Source: Stachybotrys elegans (lineage: Eukaryota > Ascomycota > Sordariomycetes > Hypocreales > Stachybotryaceae). From it: a stretch of DNA of 64,000 nucleotides. The notes beneath the pieces were generated by a model. It saw only the letters and a list, made by a program, of their open reading frames with translations, was not told where the DNA came from and ran no database searches. Positions within the stretch are counted from its first letter, which is position 1. Each line of letters starts with the position of its first letter. The stretch is taken from positions 868,001 through 932,000 of the forward strand of contig JAGPNK010000009.1 in the NCBI GenBank assembly GCA_020746835.1, given 5' to 3'. The position numbers were made by a program, and so were the translations under genes. Positions 1 to 11,621 of the stretch are shown piece by piece.

Positions 1-797
1 GACCGCCATGAGCCCGTCTTAATGCTCACCAGCCAGCCTTGAAATGCCGTGGTGCACCGTAATCCTGCGTCGATGTCGTCGTCCCACTGCTTCATGGCGA
101 CGTTTGTCCTGGCAAGGATGTGGTCGATTTTCTCGTTTCGGTCGATAATCTCGGTGCGAAAATGGCGGTCCTCGAGCATCTCGCCCAGAACGTCCATGTT
201 GGATAGCGGGACCTGTAGGTGTTTCATGCGCTCGTTCATGTCGAGAGTAGCCTGAGCCATGTCGTCCAGCGCGACCTCGAGAAACTCGTCCACCTCGTCA
301 ATATGGCCCTGAAGAATACCGACAACCTGGCCGTCGTCGTTGGCCATGCCGTTGAGAAGGAGGTATACACCAAATGTGATCTGCGCAATGAGCTTGATGA
401 CCTCATGTTGCTTTTGGCCTGGTCGGTATCGCCAGATGGCGTCGAATGGGGTATCTTCACGGTTCTGATCGAGGAGCTTCTGGCGACGTGCCTGAGACGG
501 GATTTCCTTGAGCTTGGGCTTTTCTTCAGCGCCACCTGTCGTCACTTCCTGCAACGACTCGGCAAAGGCAGCCTGCAAGCTCGGAACAGGGTGGGTTGGT
601 ATGCCCGGTTGACTGGCAGGTTCGATGGCGGATTCGGGTTCGAGGCCATTGATGCTGCTGGCGTCATCCAGGTCATGGCTATAGCGGATCGAGGAGTCGT
701 CGGAGGCGGGGGAGTTGGGGGACTCGTCAACGGTAGGTAGGAGAACGATGCGAAAGCCGTCGTCGAAGTTTATGGGCGGAAGATCGGTGGCGGTCAT
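1..797 (-). CDS. Conserved fungal protein of unknown function, N-terminal part (cut by the window edge)
   Basis: Reading leftward from an ATG at 797, the frame stays open to base 1, giving about 265 residues; the rest lies outside the window. The first ~110 residues are acidic and Ser/Pro-rich, starting MTATDLPPINFDDGFRIVLL, and look disordered. Residues ~125-265 are a more ordered helical region, with the motif IWRYRPGQKQHEVMKLIAQI and heptad-like stretches rich in Asp, Glu and Met. No signal peptide or membrane span is visible. I do not recognise a named family; codon use (C or G in third positions) and the clean frame support a real gene. An intron in this part is not needed. Function unknown. 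Confidence 0.7.
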   Translation of the reverse strand, partial: MTATDLPPINFDDGFRIVLLPTVDESPNSPASDDSSIRYSHDLDDASSINGLEPESAIEPASQPGIPTHPVPSLQAAFAESLQEVTTGGAEEKPKLKEIPSQARRQKLLDQNREDTPFDAIWRYRPGQKQHEVIKLIAQITFGVYLLLNGMANDDGQVVGILQGHIDEVDEFLEVALDDMAQATLDMNERMKHLQVPLSNMDVLGEMLEDRHFRTEIIDRNEKIDHILARTNVAMKQWDDDIDAGLRCTTAFQGWLVSIKTGSWR

Positions 798-1552
798 GTT
801 GGGCAAGCTGGGGGTTTAACGACCAGCCGTCCAGAGACAAATAAGGATATAAGGGATGTCTCAACAGAATTAGGGTAGGACAGCAGACGACATGTAAAGC
901 GGTGCGACGGTGGCCGCCTCACAGATGCGGAGCTGCGGGTATCTGGTAGCGAGGGTATAAGGAGCTGTAATAATGGGTGGTGAGTGGGTGAGCTGGGGAA
1001 GTTGCCGTGCGCAGAGTGGGAGGGCAACGGCAAACGGAAACAACGTTGGCGACTGCGGGCCGCGATACGTAAAGACGGAGTCGTTTCTTATTTACCTGTC
1101 TCAGGGAAACAGGGCAGCCATGGTGTTGAGGTTGCGCTCGGGAACTCAAGTCGGCGAATGGCCAAGGGGTAGTTCAAAGTTGGGTGCAAGTTGTTGGTTA
1201 TCTCTTGACGGGCGATGTTAGGTATGCAAGGCCAGAATGTAGCGCAGCCTGGTTGCTTGCAGATTGGACGACGATGGAGGTGGCTGGCGACAACCAGGGC
1301 GAGATAGGCCCAGGCTGGCACAGGAGAGTCACACGGGCACCAGAAGGAGAACAGATGCGTGAGTTGAGCGAAAGGTAACCCGGGGGGGAGGAATGGGATA
1401 GCAAGAAAGGCGAAAGGGTTGCAGATGAGGATGCGACGGAGCGGGAGGGAGGGACGACAACGGCGGGCGGTGTTGGCGCTATTGGAGCTGGTGGTGCGCG
1501 GCGGATTCCAACAGATGGTTGAAGCTGAGGCAGGTACCCTCCAGTTCGGGGA

Positions 1553-1593
1553 GGAACAGGAACAGGAACAGGAACAGAAACAGACAGAAACAG
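1553..1593. repeat. GGAACA hexanucleotide microsatellite
   Basis: Four perfect GGAACA copies (1553-1576) are followed by degenerate GAAACA/GACAGA units. It lies in non-coding DNA between two divergent genes. Confidence 0.8.
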
Positions 1594-1701
1594 GAGGGAG
1601 CAGCCAAAGGGAAACACTCCGACTGAATGGGTCCCTGTGCAGCAGCCACTGAACACCTGCAGAGAAAGGCAACGTCACAGCCGCAACCCCAAGCGCCAAA
1701 A

Positions 1702-1729
1702 GTCGTCGTCGTTGTCGTTGTCGTCGTCG
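1702..1729. repeat. GTC/GTT trinucleotide repeat
   Basis: About nine interrupted GTC/GTT units in the intergenic interval upstream of the gene at 1-797. Confidence 0.75.
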
Positions 1730-4258
1730 GGTTGGAAATGGACTCGAGTCGCGCGATGAAGCGAAGCCGAATCTGAATCTGATACAGTCCGGCGGGCCTG
1801 CAGATAGGAGCTGCGCTGTAGAATACGAAGAAGGAGGTCCAGATCAGCTTAAAGATTAAGTGATCGTCGTAGGTCGTGCCAATCCAAGACAACCCGGCTC
1901 GTGGGGTGTGCCGCGTGAGCGTGTGGGAGGGTGCCGGACGGGTGATTCGAACGTCTGTGTGGTATCCTGTGTCTGTGGCCCTCTGGTTCGTCGTGGTTTG
2001 TCGTCGTAGGAACCACTTCGCCTGAGGCAGTTAGGAGAAGGGGGAGGGAGGGTCCAAGGGAGGCTTAGGGACCCAAAAGTTTTGCTAGCGGGACGGCGGA
2101 CTAGTAGCGATGGCTCCAGGCCCAGGATCAGCCAATCCAGGTACCCGCCAGCAATTCTCGGCTGCAGGCTCCATTCCAGGCTCCCTTCATAGGGCACCAG
2201 GGGGTGTGCGCTAAACCGTGCTGAACCGTCGCTCGCACCCAGCGTCTTCAGAGCCCATCCCAGGGCACCCTTAGTCCCTCGGTCGCCCCTGGCTAAGCCG
2301 CTGGGGACCACTTTACGGGGCCAGACCGCCGGGAAACACAGACATGATGCGACCTGAGTACTAGGCTGGACCTTGTCGCGGAGACGGCCGTTGGGAAACG
2401 ACCCGTGGATAGGTATCTGTATTGGATTGGGGAGTTGTGAATTTGATCCCCTTGTGTAGGGCAGTGAGTGGTCGGGGCGTGGTAGGTGGTGCCGCAATTG
2501 CTCACCTCATATGGTACAAAATAGATGTGAATGTCTGCCTGCGGCGGCGGGAGAGTTACGACTGGTCCGTGACCCAAAATGGCATCATCGTCATCATCCC
2601 AAGACACGACATTTGCCCAAACGATCCGTCCATCCACACCTGTACCATGCACATCAGATAGGCCTCTGTGTATAATATGAGTGCCGCAGCATGCCATCGC
2701 TCCCCGTACATAAGCAGTGCAGGGAGCTACTCGGTCCCAGTGGGGAGGCAAAGTTTTGGGACCGTGGCAAACGGGATCCAAGGGGTTTCTTTCCCTGCCT
2801 GCTTGCTCAGAAGAGAATTTTCTCCCGAGCTTCGGAAGAAGACAGGGCAATAATCATCTCGGCAACCCCTAATTTCCCTCGTCTATACAACCAGTGGTCG
2901 ACACCACCAGGGCCGGACCGCTTTTCATCAATTGACCGTCGACGGTTGTATACCTCGCAAACACATGTGCACTGTATTGCTATTAATGAACGGGTTGTGA
3001 TCGTCGCTGCAGGCGCGGATATGCTGTGAAAAAAGCATGTGGGCAGCGAGTCTATGGCGGGGAAGGGAAGTCCCTTGCTAAAACATTCCGATACGAACCA
3101 CTGAGGTGGTCGTCGTCGAGCCAATCATAGTAAAAGACCATGGCTCCCTATCAATGGGTAATGGATGGTGAGTTGGTGGTGCTTCTTTTGTTCCACGGCT
3201 GCACGGTATTCGTTGGTTCATCCCTGTCATCTGGTCCGCTCCGGTATTACTGCGTTGCATTGGAGCAAGAAGCTGGATGCTTCGACTGGGGAAGGGAGAA
3301 TGGAGGGTGGCACGGAGCCGTTGTTGACACCCTCGTCGTCCTTCTCCCCTCCCCCCTGTGCCAGGCCGTGAACCGAGCCGAGTTGAGAACGAAGCCACAC
3401 GCGCCCCCTGCACCACCCAAGTACCTATCCAATGATTATTTGCAGAGGTCGTCTTGCCTGCTGCTCATCTGAGGCAGAGCGAAATCCTACCCGCAAGATT
3501 GCAATAAATAAATGATAAATGAAACATAATGACACCCGAACATCCGAGCCCGTCCATTGTTTACGGACTTACAAGTACCTACCTACCGAGGTTCCTTGGT
3601 ATTGGCTTGTGCGTGGCACACTAGGTACTACTGCAACACGCACACAGGTGGCCGGCTGACATGTGGCAGCAGCCCATCATCATCCATGCATGTCGTCGAT
3701 AGTGCGTGCAGGACGCATACAAAGGTCGGCGACTGAACGATGCTGACTGCAGCTGTTGGCCCGTTGGTTCGGGCCCGACAACCCTACAAGGTTGCTTTCA
3801 GCCCATTCATTACAGAGCCATAACCATCCAGTCTCTGCAGATGGAATTCCGTCGTCACCAAATGGATTCACGTTGCATCGAGCCCCCCCCCCTCCACGGC
3901 CGCCCCGACGCAAAAGCCCATGGACCTGCTTCACTCATCTTTCTTTCCGTATCAGTCTCCCAGACGTCCAGCATCAACATCCATCGACATGCGCCCAGGC
4001 CTCACCCACCTACCTTTTTGCCTTGAGCGCATCATGCCCGGGACAAAATTACACAGGGTACACTACTAACCCCACTACCCGGCCGTTTTACTATGTTTCT
4101 CATCCTCGCCCTTCCCGTTCCATCTAAGTTTCTTCTTCTTCTTTTTTCTCCTTGCCCCTTCGTTGCGTCCGGCCGGGCTCGATTGATGCTCCACCACGTC
4201 CGTATTCTTCCCACCGGACCCTGGTCCGGCTCCCAGTGCCTTACCTACCTATACTGTA

Positions 4259-4308
4259 CCTACATATGTAGGCGCAACCTCCAACAGCACAGTACATACA
4301 TATGTAGG
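4259..4308. promoter_or_regulatory. Paired ACATATGT palindromes
   Basis: A perfect 14-bp palindrome, CCTACATATGTAGG, lies at 4259-4272. A near copy (13 of 14 bases) lies at 4295-4308, 36 bp away centre to centre. TACCTACC-type motifs stand just upstream at 4241-4250. This spacing suggests a dimeric regulator site about 0.8 kb upstream of the AIG1-like gene at 5090. No factor can be named. Confidence 0.4.
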
Positions 4309-5089
4309 CACTCCGTCGGTATGTAGTCCAGTACAGAAGTGCAGTCACACAGCACCGCCCCGCGGCTTCAATACCTGAGTTTATTCCTTTCTTCCATTCT
4401 TCTATCCGCTTTCTATCATTCCGTCTCAGGAGCCAAGCCGAAGAACCAAAAGAAGTAGCAAGCCATGCAGGGGCTGCATTCGCCTATGACGTGTCATTAG
4501 TGTGTCAATCGATGTGTCGCTAATGCCCCAAGCCCTATAACCGCCGTTCTTATGGCCGAGCAAAGTTGTTTGCCAATGGATGGCTCTAGACTTGAAGCCA
4601 TCAAACCACACGACGCCTCAGCCCTCCAGATAGCTCTTTATATCATTCCTTCATTCCACCCTCTCTTGTCCCCTCGGATCATCGATCGATAGTCCCTACC
4701 TGGTATGTAATAGATTTCCCCCCCCTCCATCCTGCATAAGGTGCTGCAGATGACCTCCGGCCGGGCCCCGCGATAAGCCACATCGCCAGGTCAGTGCAAC
4801 CTTCTTGTTGCGCCGCTAGTGGACGACTTGCAGGGGTCGCTTCGGCCTTCTCCAACAGCGCAATCTCAGCTCTCCTCCACATCGAATCGGGGATATCCCT
4901 GCCTCCAGCCAATAGCTGCCACACGCGCCAGCCTACCTCGGTCGCGGCCACTCTGCATGGCACAAGCTGGGCTGGCTGTCTTCTGGAGAAAAAAGGTAAA
5001 CTCTGCCCAATCCAATCTTGTCTTGTGCGTGTACATAGTCTTGCGTCGAGTGTGCACCGCGTCTCTGCCAGAGACTCACCACGCCGGCC

Positions 5090-6013
5090 ATGGGCTTCAA
5101 GAATCCCTTCGCTCTCGGGTCCGACCTGTGGGATCCCTCGTACCGCTTCGAGACATCTTGGCTGATCAGCCCCTGGCTGCTGTTCGCCTGTCGCGCCCTC
5201 ATTGTGAGATCTCGTGCCTCAAATCTAAACATCGCTACCAGCGTCCAGTCGTTGCTGACCTTCTAACCCCGGCAGTCTCTCTATTCCTTCGCAACCCTCT
5301 TCTTCACCATCGGTTGGTACTGCACTCACCAAGAGCTCGGCGGCTGTGCCGCTGTCGGCCGAGAGTTCTCCTACTTCACCATCATCACCTTCTGGGGCAT
5401 CGCCTTCTACTTCCTCGTCGCCGCCACTCACACCTTGACCTACGCTCTGCGCAGCCGACCTCTGCTCGATAGCTTCCCGCGCTTCCTCCAGGCCCTCCAC
5501 TCGCTGTACTATACCACCATCGTCACATACCCCTTCATCGTCACAATCGTCTTCTGGATCCTCCTCTACGAAAACCCCTGGTTCCCCATCCGATTCCAGG
5601 CCTGGAAGAACGTCACCCAGCATGGCCTGAACAGCGCCTTTGCCCTCTTCGAAATCTTTGTTCCGCGCACGGCTCCACCCCCCTGGATTCACATCCTCTG
5701 GCTCATCCTCATGCTGGTCGGATATGTAGGCGTGGCTTTCCTTACCTATGCCGATCAAGGCTTCTATACCTACTCCTTCCTGGACTACGAGGAGGTTGGT
5801 GGCCGAGGCATGGTGGCTGCCTATGTCCTCGGCATCGCTGTCGCTAGCATTGTCATATTCCTCGTCGCCTGGCTGCTCATCTGGTCACGTAGGTGGTTGA
5901 CCGAAACCAAGCTGGGCATGGATGGCAAGTTTGCGAAGCAGCGAACCTCCGTGGCCGATATGGAAATGAACACCGTTCAGCCCAACGAGCGCACCAAGAG
6001 TCCAGTGTTTTGA
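5090..6013 (+). CDS. FAR-17a/AIG1-like integral membrane protein
   Basis: Two exons, 5090-5203 and 5276-6013, join in phase 0 across a 72-nt intron, giving 283 residues with about six hydrophobic segments. The AIG1/ADTRP family contains membrane threonine hydrolases that cleave fatty-acid esters of hydroxy fatty acids, with a Thr and a His as key residues. Here the segment FSYFTIITFWG supplies a candidate Thr (about T73), and VTQHGLNSAFALFEIF matches the family's HG segment (about H154). The acidic/polar C-terminus, ending NERTKSPVF, is probably cytosolic. The start ATG sits right after a CACC-type leader and keeps all membrane spans. It is convergent with the GUP1 homolog downstream. The family call is moderate because fungal members are divergent; the function is inferred from animal relatives. 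Confidence 0.65.
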
Positions 6014-6239
6014 GAAATCGCGCTTGCTTGGCTGCTTCATGTTTGCAGCTGGGGCTCGCGGGGCTTGGGAGCTGCAAGGCATTTGAATGTAATAGACTGT
6101 CTAACGTCAACGAGGAATGACATCCACGTGTCTAAATGCTTGACCTTCAGATACCCATACAACATAATACAATAATTATAATGATACGGTCCCCGTCTAT
6201 ACAACTGTGGTGGTACATGCCAGGCCCATATTCTTAAAT

Positions 6240-8227
6240 CTAACATTTTACTTTAACGCCTCTCCTATTTTCCGATTCTCGAATCTCAAACATGACCTGA
6301 ATTCCTGCAAAGAGGGCTATACACGACGTGACGAGGAACAATAGTCCTATTGACGTTAGCATCGCCCAGATCGGCGCATGGAGAAGCACGTACCTTGCCA
6401 GTCGTGTAGGATAGAGTGCAGAATACTTTGCAGACCATCCAATCCTACCGCGAAGCCAACCAAGTTGGCGGAAATCATCATCAACACGTTCCCGACAGCA
6501 CCCGCGCAACAGAGCATGCGGTACTGCGTCGGTCGGTTCTCCCACTTCCTTGCCGGGAACAGCCAGCCAGCAGCAAACTCTGGGAGCATAAAGAGCACAA
6601 TCAGCCAGCCCCAGATGAGAAGTCGCAGCTGGATATCGTGCCATAAAGCAACAAACGTAAAGACCAAGAGATATGTGAAGATGGACCGGGCGGCTTCCTG
6701 GACGTTTCTGAAGGATGCACCACCCAGCGGTCCGTAGATGTATCGTACAATCCATCTGTTATACGACCGGTGCCAACCACGCCAGAATAGACGTGTGCTA
6801 AAGTTGTTGCTCACGCAGCGAACCATGTTCTCTGGAGGATCGATGCCGTCAATCAAGGCCCATAGTCGAAACAGACGCCAAGGGAGGAGGAGCTTCAGCC
6901 AAATGATGTGCAGGTTCATGAAAGACAGGAGGCTGATCTGCTTGGCAGTGTAGTCACTCCAAACGGGAGCGGCGCTGCTGATGGCGTTGACGTAGTTGAA
7001 GTGCAGCACCAGCTCCATGGCGAGAAGCACGAGGGCAAACCGCACGGCGTACTGAATGGTGCGGGGGCGCTCAATGCTCGCCGAACGGTATTTGGTCTGC
7101 GAGATGTACTCGTTGAAAGTCATGATAGGACCAGCGAGATAGAGGGGCGCGTAGATGGCATAGGCGACGTAGTTGCGGAAAGAGTAGTCCCTGGCGTCAG
7201 CGGGGATAGAGACGCGGTCTCTATCAGAAAGATTGGCCGGGTCGAGCTGCTTCTTCTTTGGCGGATTAGACATGCAGACACGGCGTAGTTCGAATGCACT
7301 CTTACCTCGAGGGGATTGCTTCCCTGCTTCTCGAAGCTCCAGTAGTAGTCCATGTTGAAGCTGATGAGCCGCAAAACAGTGATGTTGAACAGCACTTCCC
7401 AGCGCGACATCAACCCCCCGTAGCTGTCCATCCAGGCACCCCAATGCATGAGGGCAGAGTCTGGCGACGCAATGTGCGATGCCATGGCCTTGTAGTGGTA
7501 CCCCGCGCAAAGCTCATTGGCGAACAAGGTACAGATGTTGTATGCCCAGGCAGCAGCAGGGACATAGCGCCGGGGCAGTCTCGTCGCGAGCTGGTAGTTT
7601 ACCCAGAGGATTACAAAGACCTTGAAAGCCGAGAAGCCGTGCAGCACGACCAGGAAGATCAGGGCAAAGACGAAATCGAACGAGGTCCGCTTCTCGAGCC
7701 GCACACGTCCATTGTCGCCCCTCCTGTCCTGCGCTGGATGCAGCGCGTTCCATAGCGACCTCAGGAGGGGATGCGCGACCAGTAGAGAGCCGATATAGGG
7801 AATGTTCTTGCGGAACGTGCGGTATTGGCTGTCGGAAAGGTCGATCTTGCGTCCGGGGACCCAGCCAGGCGATAGCCAGGCGTCGAACTTCCAGTATCGT
7901 GGATCAGACGCTGAGAGACGGGGTCAGCACGAACTGGACAACGGCACTCACTCAGCAAAGGGTGCACCTACGCCTTGACACTGTATATCCAGTCCAGAGG
8001 ACGGTTGGGATTACCATCCCAACCACGACTATGTAGACGAAGAATTCGGGCGTCTTCCATTTCGACGCCTCGGCTCGGCCCTGGATTCGCTTGGACGTTT
8101 CCTCGGCGGCGGCTGGATCGCCTCGCGCATCTATCACGGTCTGGTAGGGGACCGAAGACGAGTTTGTGAATCGAGTGTCGAGGGTATCGAGGTCGTAGAC
8201 TTTACGAAAGAAGGAGAGGAGACCCAT
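6240..8227 (-). CDS. GUP1: GUP1-type membrane-bound O-acyltransferase (MBOAT)
   Basis: Four exons (8227-7972, 7910-7306, 7255-6394, 6346-6240) with introns of 61, 50 and 47 nt give 609 residues, the usual GUP1 length. It is a polytopic membrane protein. The C-terminal half has the MBOAT core: FWRGWHRSYNRWIVRYIYGP near 444-463 and FVALWHD with the conserved catalytic-type His at about 493. Yeast Gup1 acts in the endoplasmic reticulum, putting a long acyl chain into GPI-anchor lipid during remodelling; it was first described from glycerol-uptake phenotypes. The N-terminus, MGLLSFFRKVYDLDTLDTRF, resembles other fungal Gup1 starts. The second splice acceptor could be AAAG or the next AAG, changing only one lysine. 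The 3' end lies 226 bp from that of the AIG1-like gene. Confidence 0.9.
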
Positions 8228-9459
8228 GGTGGATGATGGCTCGAGTTCCAGCGATTCCCCTCAGCGCATCATGGAACAGCCAGCTTTGATGGGATTTTGA
8301 AGGCCCCTGTGATGGGGTTAGAGGGCAGAAATGGCGTGCGTAAGGGTCGCAAAGAGGAACTGTTGAGGCGGAAAGCATTCCACGTCTCCCTACCTCCAGC
8401 GGTTTGGTTCAGCAAGGCATTCATTGGAAGGCCAGCTTGGCCAGGTACTAATAATGTGGAGGAGGCTGTGCTGGATCGATGGTGGGGCTCCTGAGGCGGC
8501 CCCTGTGCGCTGCCGCCGTGAAGACCTTCCTAGACCCCTGAATTTAGGGCCATTCCAGAAAGGACGATCAGGGCTAGGGGCTGATTCAAAGCCACGAGTG
8601 GCTGTTGAAGATGGGCAAATCTGGGCATGTCTCTTGCAGACGTCAGAGTAGACTGACCTGTTGCTTTTCTTGTATCGGGAAAAACGAAAAGCAGCCAAGG
8701 TACTGGTGGTATCTATAGTACTTACACAGAGGATAACCACGCAAACGAGCCAAATATTCAGTTTAACCTCCTCTGTTCAATGTTCATCATGTCAGTGCTA
8801 GCCCGCCAGCATCGTGAATAGGATCCAGAGCACTTAAAACAGGTACCCAACTTTCGAACTTTGACTGCTTGTCTCTTCCATACCGCCCTGGGTCTTGCTC
8901 TCAGCGCCTCTTTCTCGGACTTGTCACTTCATCACCTACACCATCTTCTGCGGAACATGTTGTTCGCGCTTTGCTAATCACTGCCACAGCACCACTAAAT
9001 TTGATCATAGAAACAGTATGCATCCAACGAAAAATGAAAATAGAGTCAAATTTTCCAGTGTTTATGTCTCAGCATCTTTCAAGGGTACGAACGCACCAGA
9101 CCTCAAATATAAGAAAAACAACAAAGTCAAATATATCATTTCCCGCGTCCTCTGTTGTTAGAAGGCAATTGAGAACTATCCGTCAATATCAATGACATCT
9201 TGCAAGCTTCAGCGCGTAGACGCGAATCCCTGTGATGGGGAATTTGCATACTATTCTTCTGATTCAAGCACACGGGAATTAGAATGATTGACGTTTCGGG
9301 TCTTGAGATACAGTTCGACAAGAGGCAAGAAGGCGCTGATAAATAGAGGAGAGGTTCGCAGTTTGAGCTCCGGTTCTCTGCTTTCTTCATACCTCAGCTA
9401 CGCAAGCTCCTCAAACTCCGCCTCTATCACTTCTCTCAAAGCTATTCCCAATCTCAACT
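8228..9459. other. Intergenic region between GUP1 and the small Cys-rich gene
   Basis: It holds the GUP1 promoter, reading left, and the leader of the gene at 9460. No convincing coding exon is seen. The last ~90 bases before 9460 are rich in CT and CAA, as expected of a fungal 5' leader. Confidence 0.5.
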
Positions 9460-9885
9460 ATGTGCAATATAGGCATGATCAACTGCGGAGGCTGCGCCAA
9501 CGGGATCGCGGTATACTACGAATACTGCGATGCCGTTAGACGCCACAATAGTCACCGCGACACCATGCCTCGTGGTGTCCATGCCATCCGGAGCTACTTC
9601 ACTTTCAGGCCTCAGCGACGATGTCGCGGAATAAACATGTTTGTCTCGGCCTTCCTCATCAGCGAGTGCCCTCGTTGCAACGATAGGGGCTTGAATCTCG
9701 AGCAATACATCGGTAGGTTCTTCTGTTGCACAAGCAACTGTGTTGGAGTTCTAGACGAATAACAATTATTAGAACCGATCCTTCATACCATGTTCAACTT
9801 CTTCAGGGGTCGGCCACTTGGCCAACTCAGCGCCCACGCGTATCCTGAGTCCGCTGAGGCTGAGGCTGAGGCTGAGGCTGAATGA
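9460..9885 (+). CDS. Small cysteine-rich protein with Ala-Glu repeat tail
   Basis: Exon 1 is 9460-9712 and exon 2 is 9773-9885; removing the 60-nt intron (donor GTAGGT, acceptor TTATTAG) keeps the frame and gives 121 residues. Without splicing the frame stops at 9762 and loses the tail. The first 85 residues have spaced cysteines (MCNIGMINCGGC, CPRC) similar to small fungal zinc-ribbon-like proteins of unknown role; none fits a named domain. The C-terminus is (Ala-Glu)n, encoded by a GCTGAG hexanucleotide repeat, and ends in a stop directly after it. No signal peptide is seen. The CT-rich leader and clean splice sites support a gene, but its small size leaves doubt. Confidence 0.5.
9853..9882 (+). 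repeat. In-frame GCTGAG hexanucleotide repeat
   Basis: Four GCTGAG copies plus GCTGAA encode the Ala-Glu tail of the small cysteine-rich protein. Unit changes would lengthen or shorten the tail without shifting the frame. Confidence 0.85.
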
Positions 9886-10362
9886 GAAAATAGTAGCTTG
9901 GTAGCATAATCAGTTTCCGGACTCAATAAATACGATACCCCATAGGACCCTAGACCATGTCACTTTACGCGTCCCATGAAACTATAGCATATACAGCTCG
10001 TTTGATATTGAAATTCACAAGTCAGCCTTATGCATTCCACCCTACCCATTTGGTTTCCGCCTTCGAAGAGCTACGGAGCCCATGATGCCGTCTCCACTGG
10101 TGAGCGCGGAGTTCCGGTTGCTGGTGCGTTAGCGCTCCTGCGTCCCAGTTAATGATTCGGCGTTTAGGGAGTTATAGGGGAAATACGAGGCTTATGTCCA
10201 AAAGTGCATGGAAGAGCGAGTGGGCAATTGTTGCTTTGACCTCACCACTCCACACGTCCACCGTCCTATATAAGAGCCCAGAAGGCCGACCTAGCTGGGA
10301 CGTTGATTCACATCATCACCATTTTAACAAACTTCTTGTCCTTCATATTCAAAGCCAAAGTC
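9886..10362. other. Intergenic region with promoter of the reductase gene
   Basis: No coding exon is seen. A TATA-like element stands near its right end. Confidence 0.5.
10267..10274 (+). promoter_or_regulatory. TATA box of the GRE2-like reductase gene
   Basis: TATATAAG lies 89-96 bp upstream of the ATG at 10363, followed by an A/C-rich leader. The position is typical for inducible fungal genes. Confidence 0.55.
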
Positions 10363-11621
10363 ATGGCTAGCGAAATCAAGACTGCAGAGAAGTTGCTGGT
10401 ATGAAGCAGTGATGCATATCTTCTTGCCAAAGACTAATTCGGCGTTGTTTAGATTACCGGCATCACAGGGTACATCGGGTTTCAAACCTTGGTGCTGGCC
10501 CTGCAGCAAGGGTTTGACGTCCGCGGTATTGTGCGAAGCGCGTCAAGTATAGATGATCTCGCCAAGAAGAGTTCCGTCATATCGGACGGCCATGTTCGAA
10601 AACAACTGGAGTTTATCGTCATCCCCGACTTCCTGCAACCTGGCGCTCTAGATGGAGTTCTTGACGGGGTCTCTGCGGTTGTACATCTCGCGTCTCCAAT
10701 GGCCTATGGCATTGAGGTACACTCCCTGGCCCTGTGTGATATGCAGCTGATACTAACAAGAGCCAGGGAAATGATTTCGAAGAAACTGTTGTAAAGCCAG
10801 CCGTGTTGATGAATACCCTCGTCCTTGAGGCTGCTGCCAAGTCCCCCTCAGTCCGAAGAGTTGTGGTGACGTCTTCGTGTAAGTCTGATGCTTGTCTTGA
10901 TGGGACAGGATCTTATTGAAGGCAGGTGTTACTTTGGTTCCTTTTGAGTGGAACATGGCTCCAAACAGCGAACGACTATACACAGGTAATCACGATCACT
11001 CCGCACTAGTAATCCTTTCTAACCTGATCAGCCTCCGATATCAACTCAAACCCTCAGCCACCCTATCAGAGCGTCATGGAAGCTTATTGGGCTTCAAAAG
11101 CCAAAGCCAGGATGGAAGTGCGCCGATTTATTGAAGCAGAGAAGCCTGCGTTCGACTTCGTCCAGCTCCTACCTTCCGTCGTCATTGGACGAGATGATCG
11201 TTGTGCGCCGGGAGACGATCGAGCCAGCCTTGTCCAGGGTACTCGACAGGCAGTGTTGGCTCCTGTGCTGGACAGCAGCCTCAACTCGTCCTTCCCCTAT
11301 GTCGGTGTTCCTGTTCACGTAGCCGACGTTGCCCGTGCGCATATCGATGCGGTGGACAGCCGTATACCCGGTAATTCCGAGTTTATCCTCAGCTCCGATA
11401 CCCCGGAGGGTGTTGTATGGGACGAAGATATCCCCGCCATTGCAAAGAAGTATTTCCCAGCGAATATTGCTGACGGTACGCTTCCCATGAAGGGGTCGCT
11501 GGGGTACGTCAAGTTCAGAGTGGACGGTATGAGTACGGAGAAGGCGTTTGGGTGGAAGTTTACGAGCTTTGAGGATACGATGAAGGGCTTGATAGAACAG
11601 TATCTGGAGATGAGAAGCTAG
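10363..11621 (+). CDS. NAD(P)-dependent extended SDR, GRE2/cinnamoyl-CoA-reductase-like
   Basis: Five exons (10363-10398, 10453-10716, 10767-10878, 10926-10985, 11032-11621) give 353 residues. The nucleotide-binding loop GITGYIG follows a short N-terminus, then VVHLASPMAYG. The catalytic YxxxK is Y176-W-A-S-K180. The fold is that of the extended short-chain dehydrogenases that reduce aldehydes or ketones (yeast Gre2 methylglyoxal reductase, plant dihydroflavonol and cinnamoyl-CoA reductases). The substrate cannot be told. One intron has a textbook TACTAAC branch point. It is convergent with a zinc alcohol dehydrogenase; the two could act on the same carbonyl/alcohol pool, but that is inference. 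A cytosolic site is expected. Confidence 0.85.

Larger units (their letters stand above)
798..5089. other. 4.3 kb gene-free interval (divergent promoter region)
   Basis: It separates the minus-strand gene ending at 797 from the plus-strand gene at 5090. Open frames here are short, or Arg/Ser/Pro-rich without recognisable domains, and none splices into a convincing protein. It holds a GGAACA repeat near 1553, a GTC/GTT repeat near 1702, several TACCTACC-type motifs (around 3580 and 4241), a paired ACATATGT palindrome (4259-4308) and a pyrimidine tract at 4129-4162. Long leaders or non-coding transcripts are possible but cannot be shown from sequence. Confidence 0.5.

Noticed and set aside
1088..2497. 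Minus-strand frames of 152-213 codons
   Set aside because: Arg/Ser/Pro-rich, overlapping in several frames, with repeat-derived stretches (poly-Val/Pro from GGAACA, poly-Thr from GTC); no join gives a known protein.
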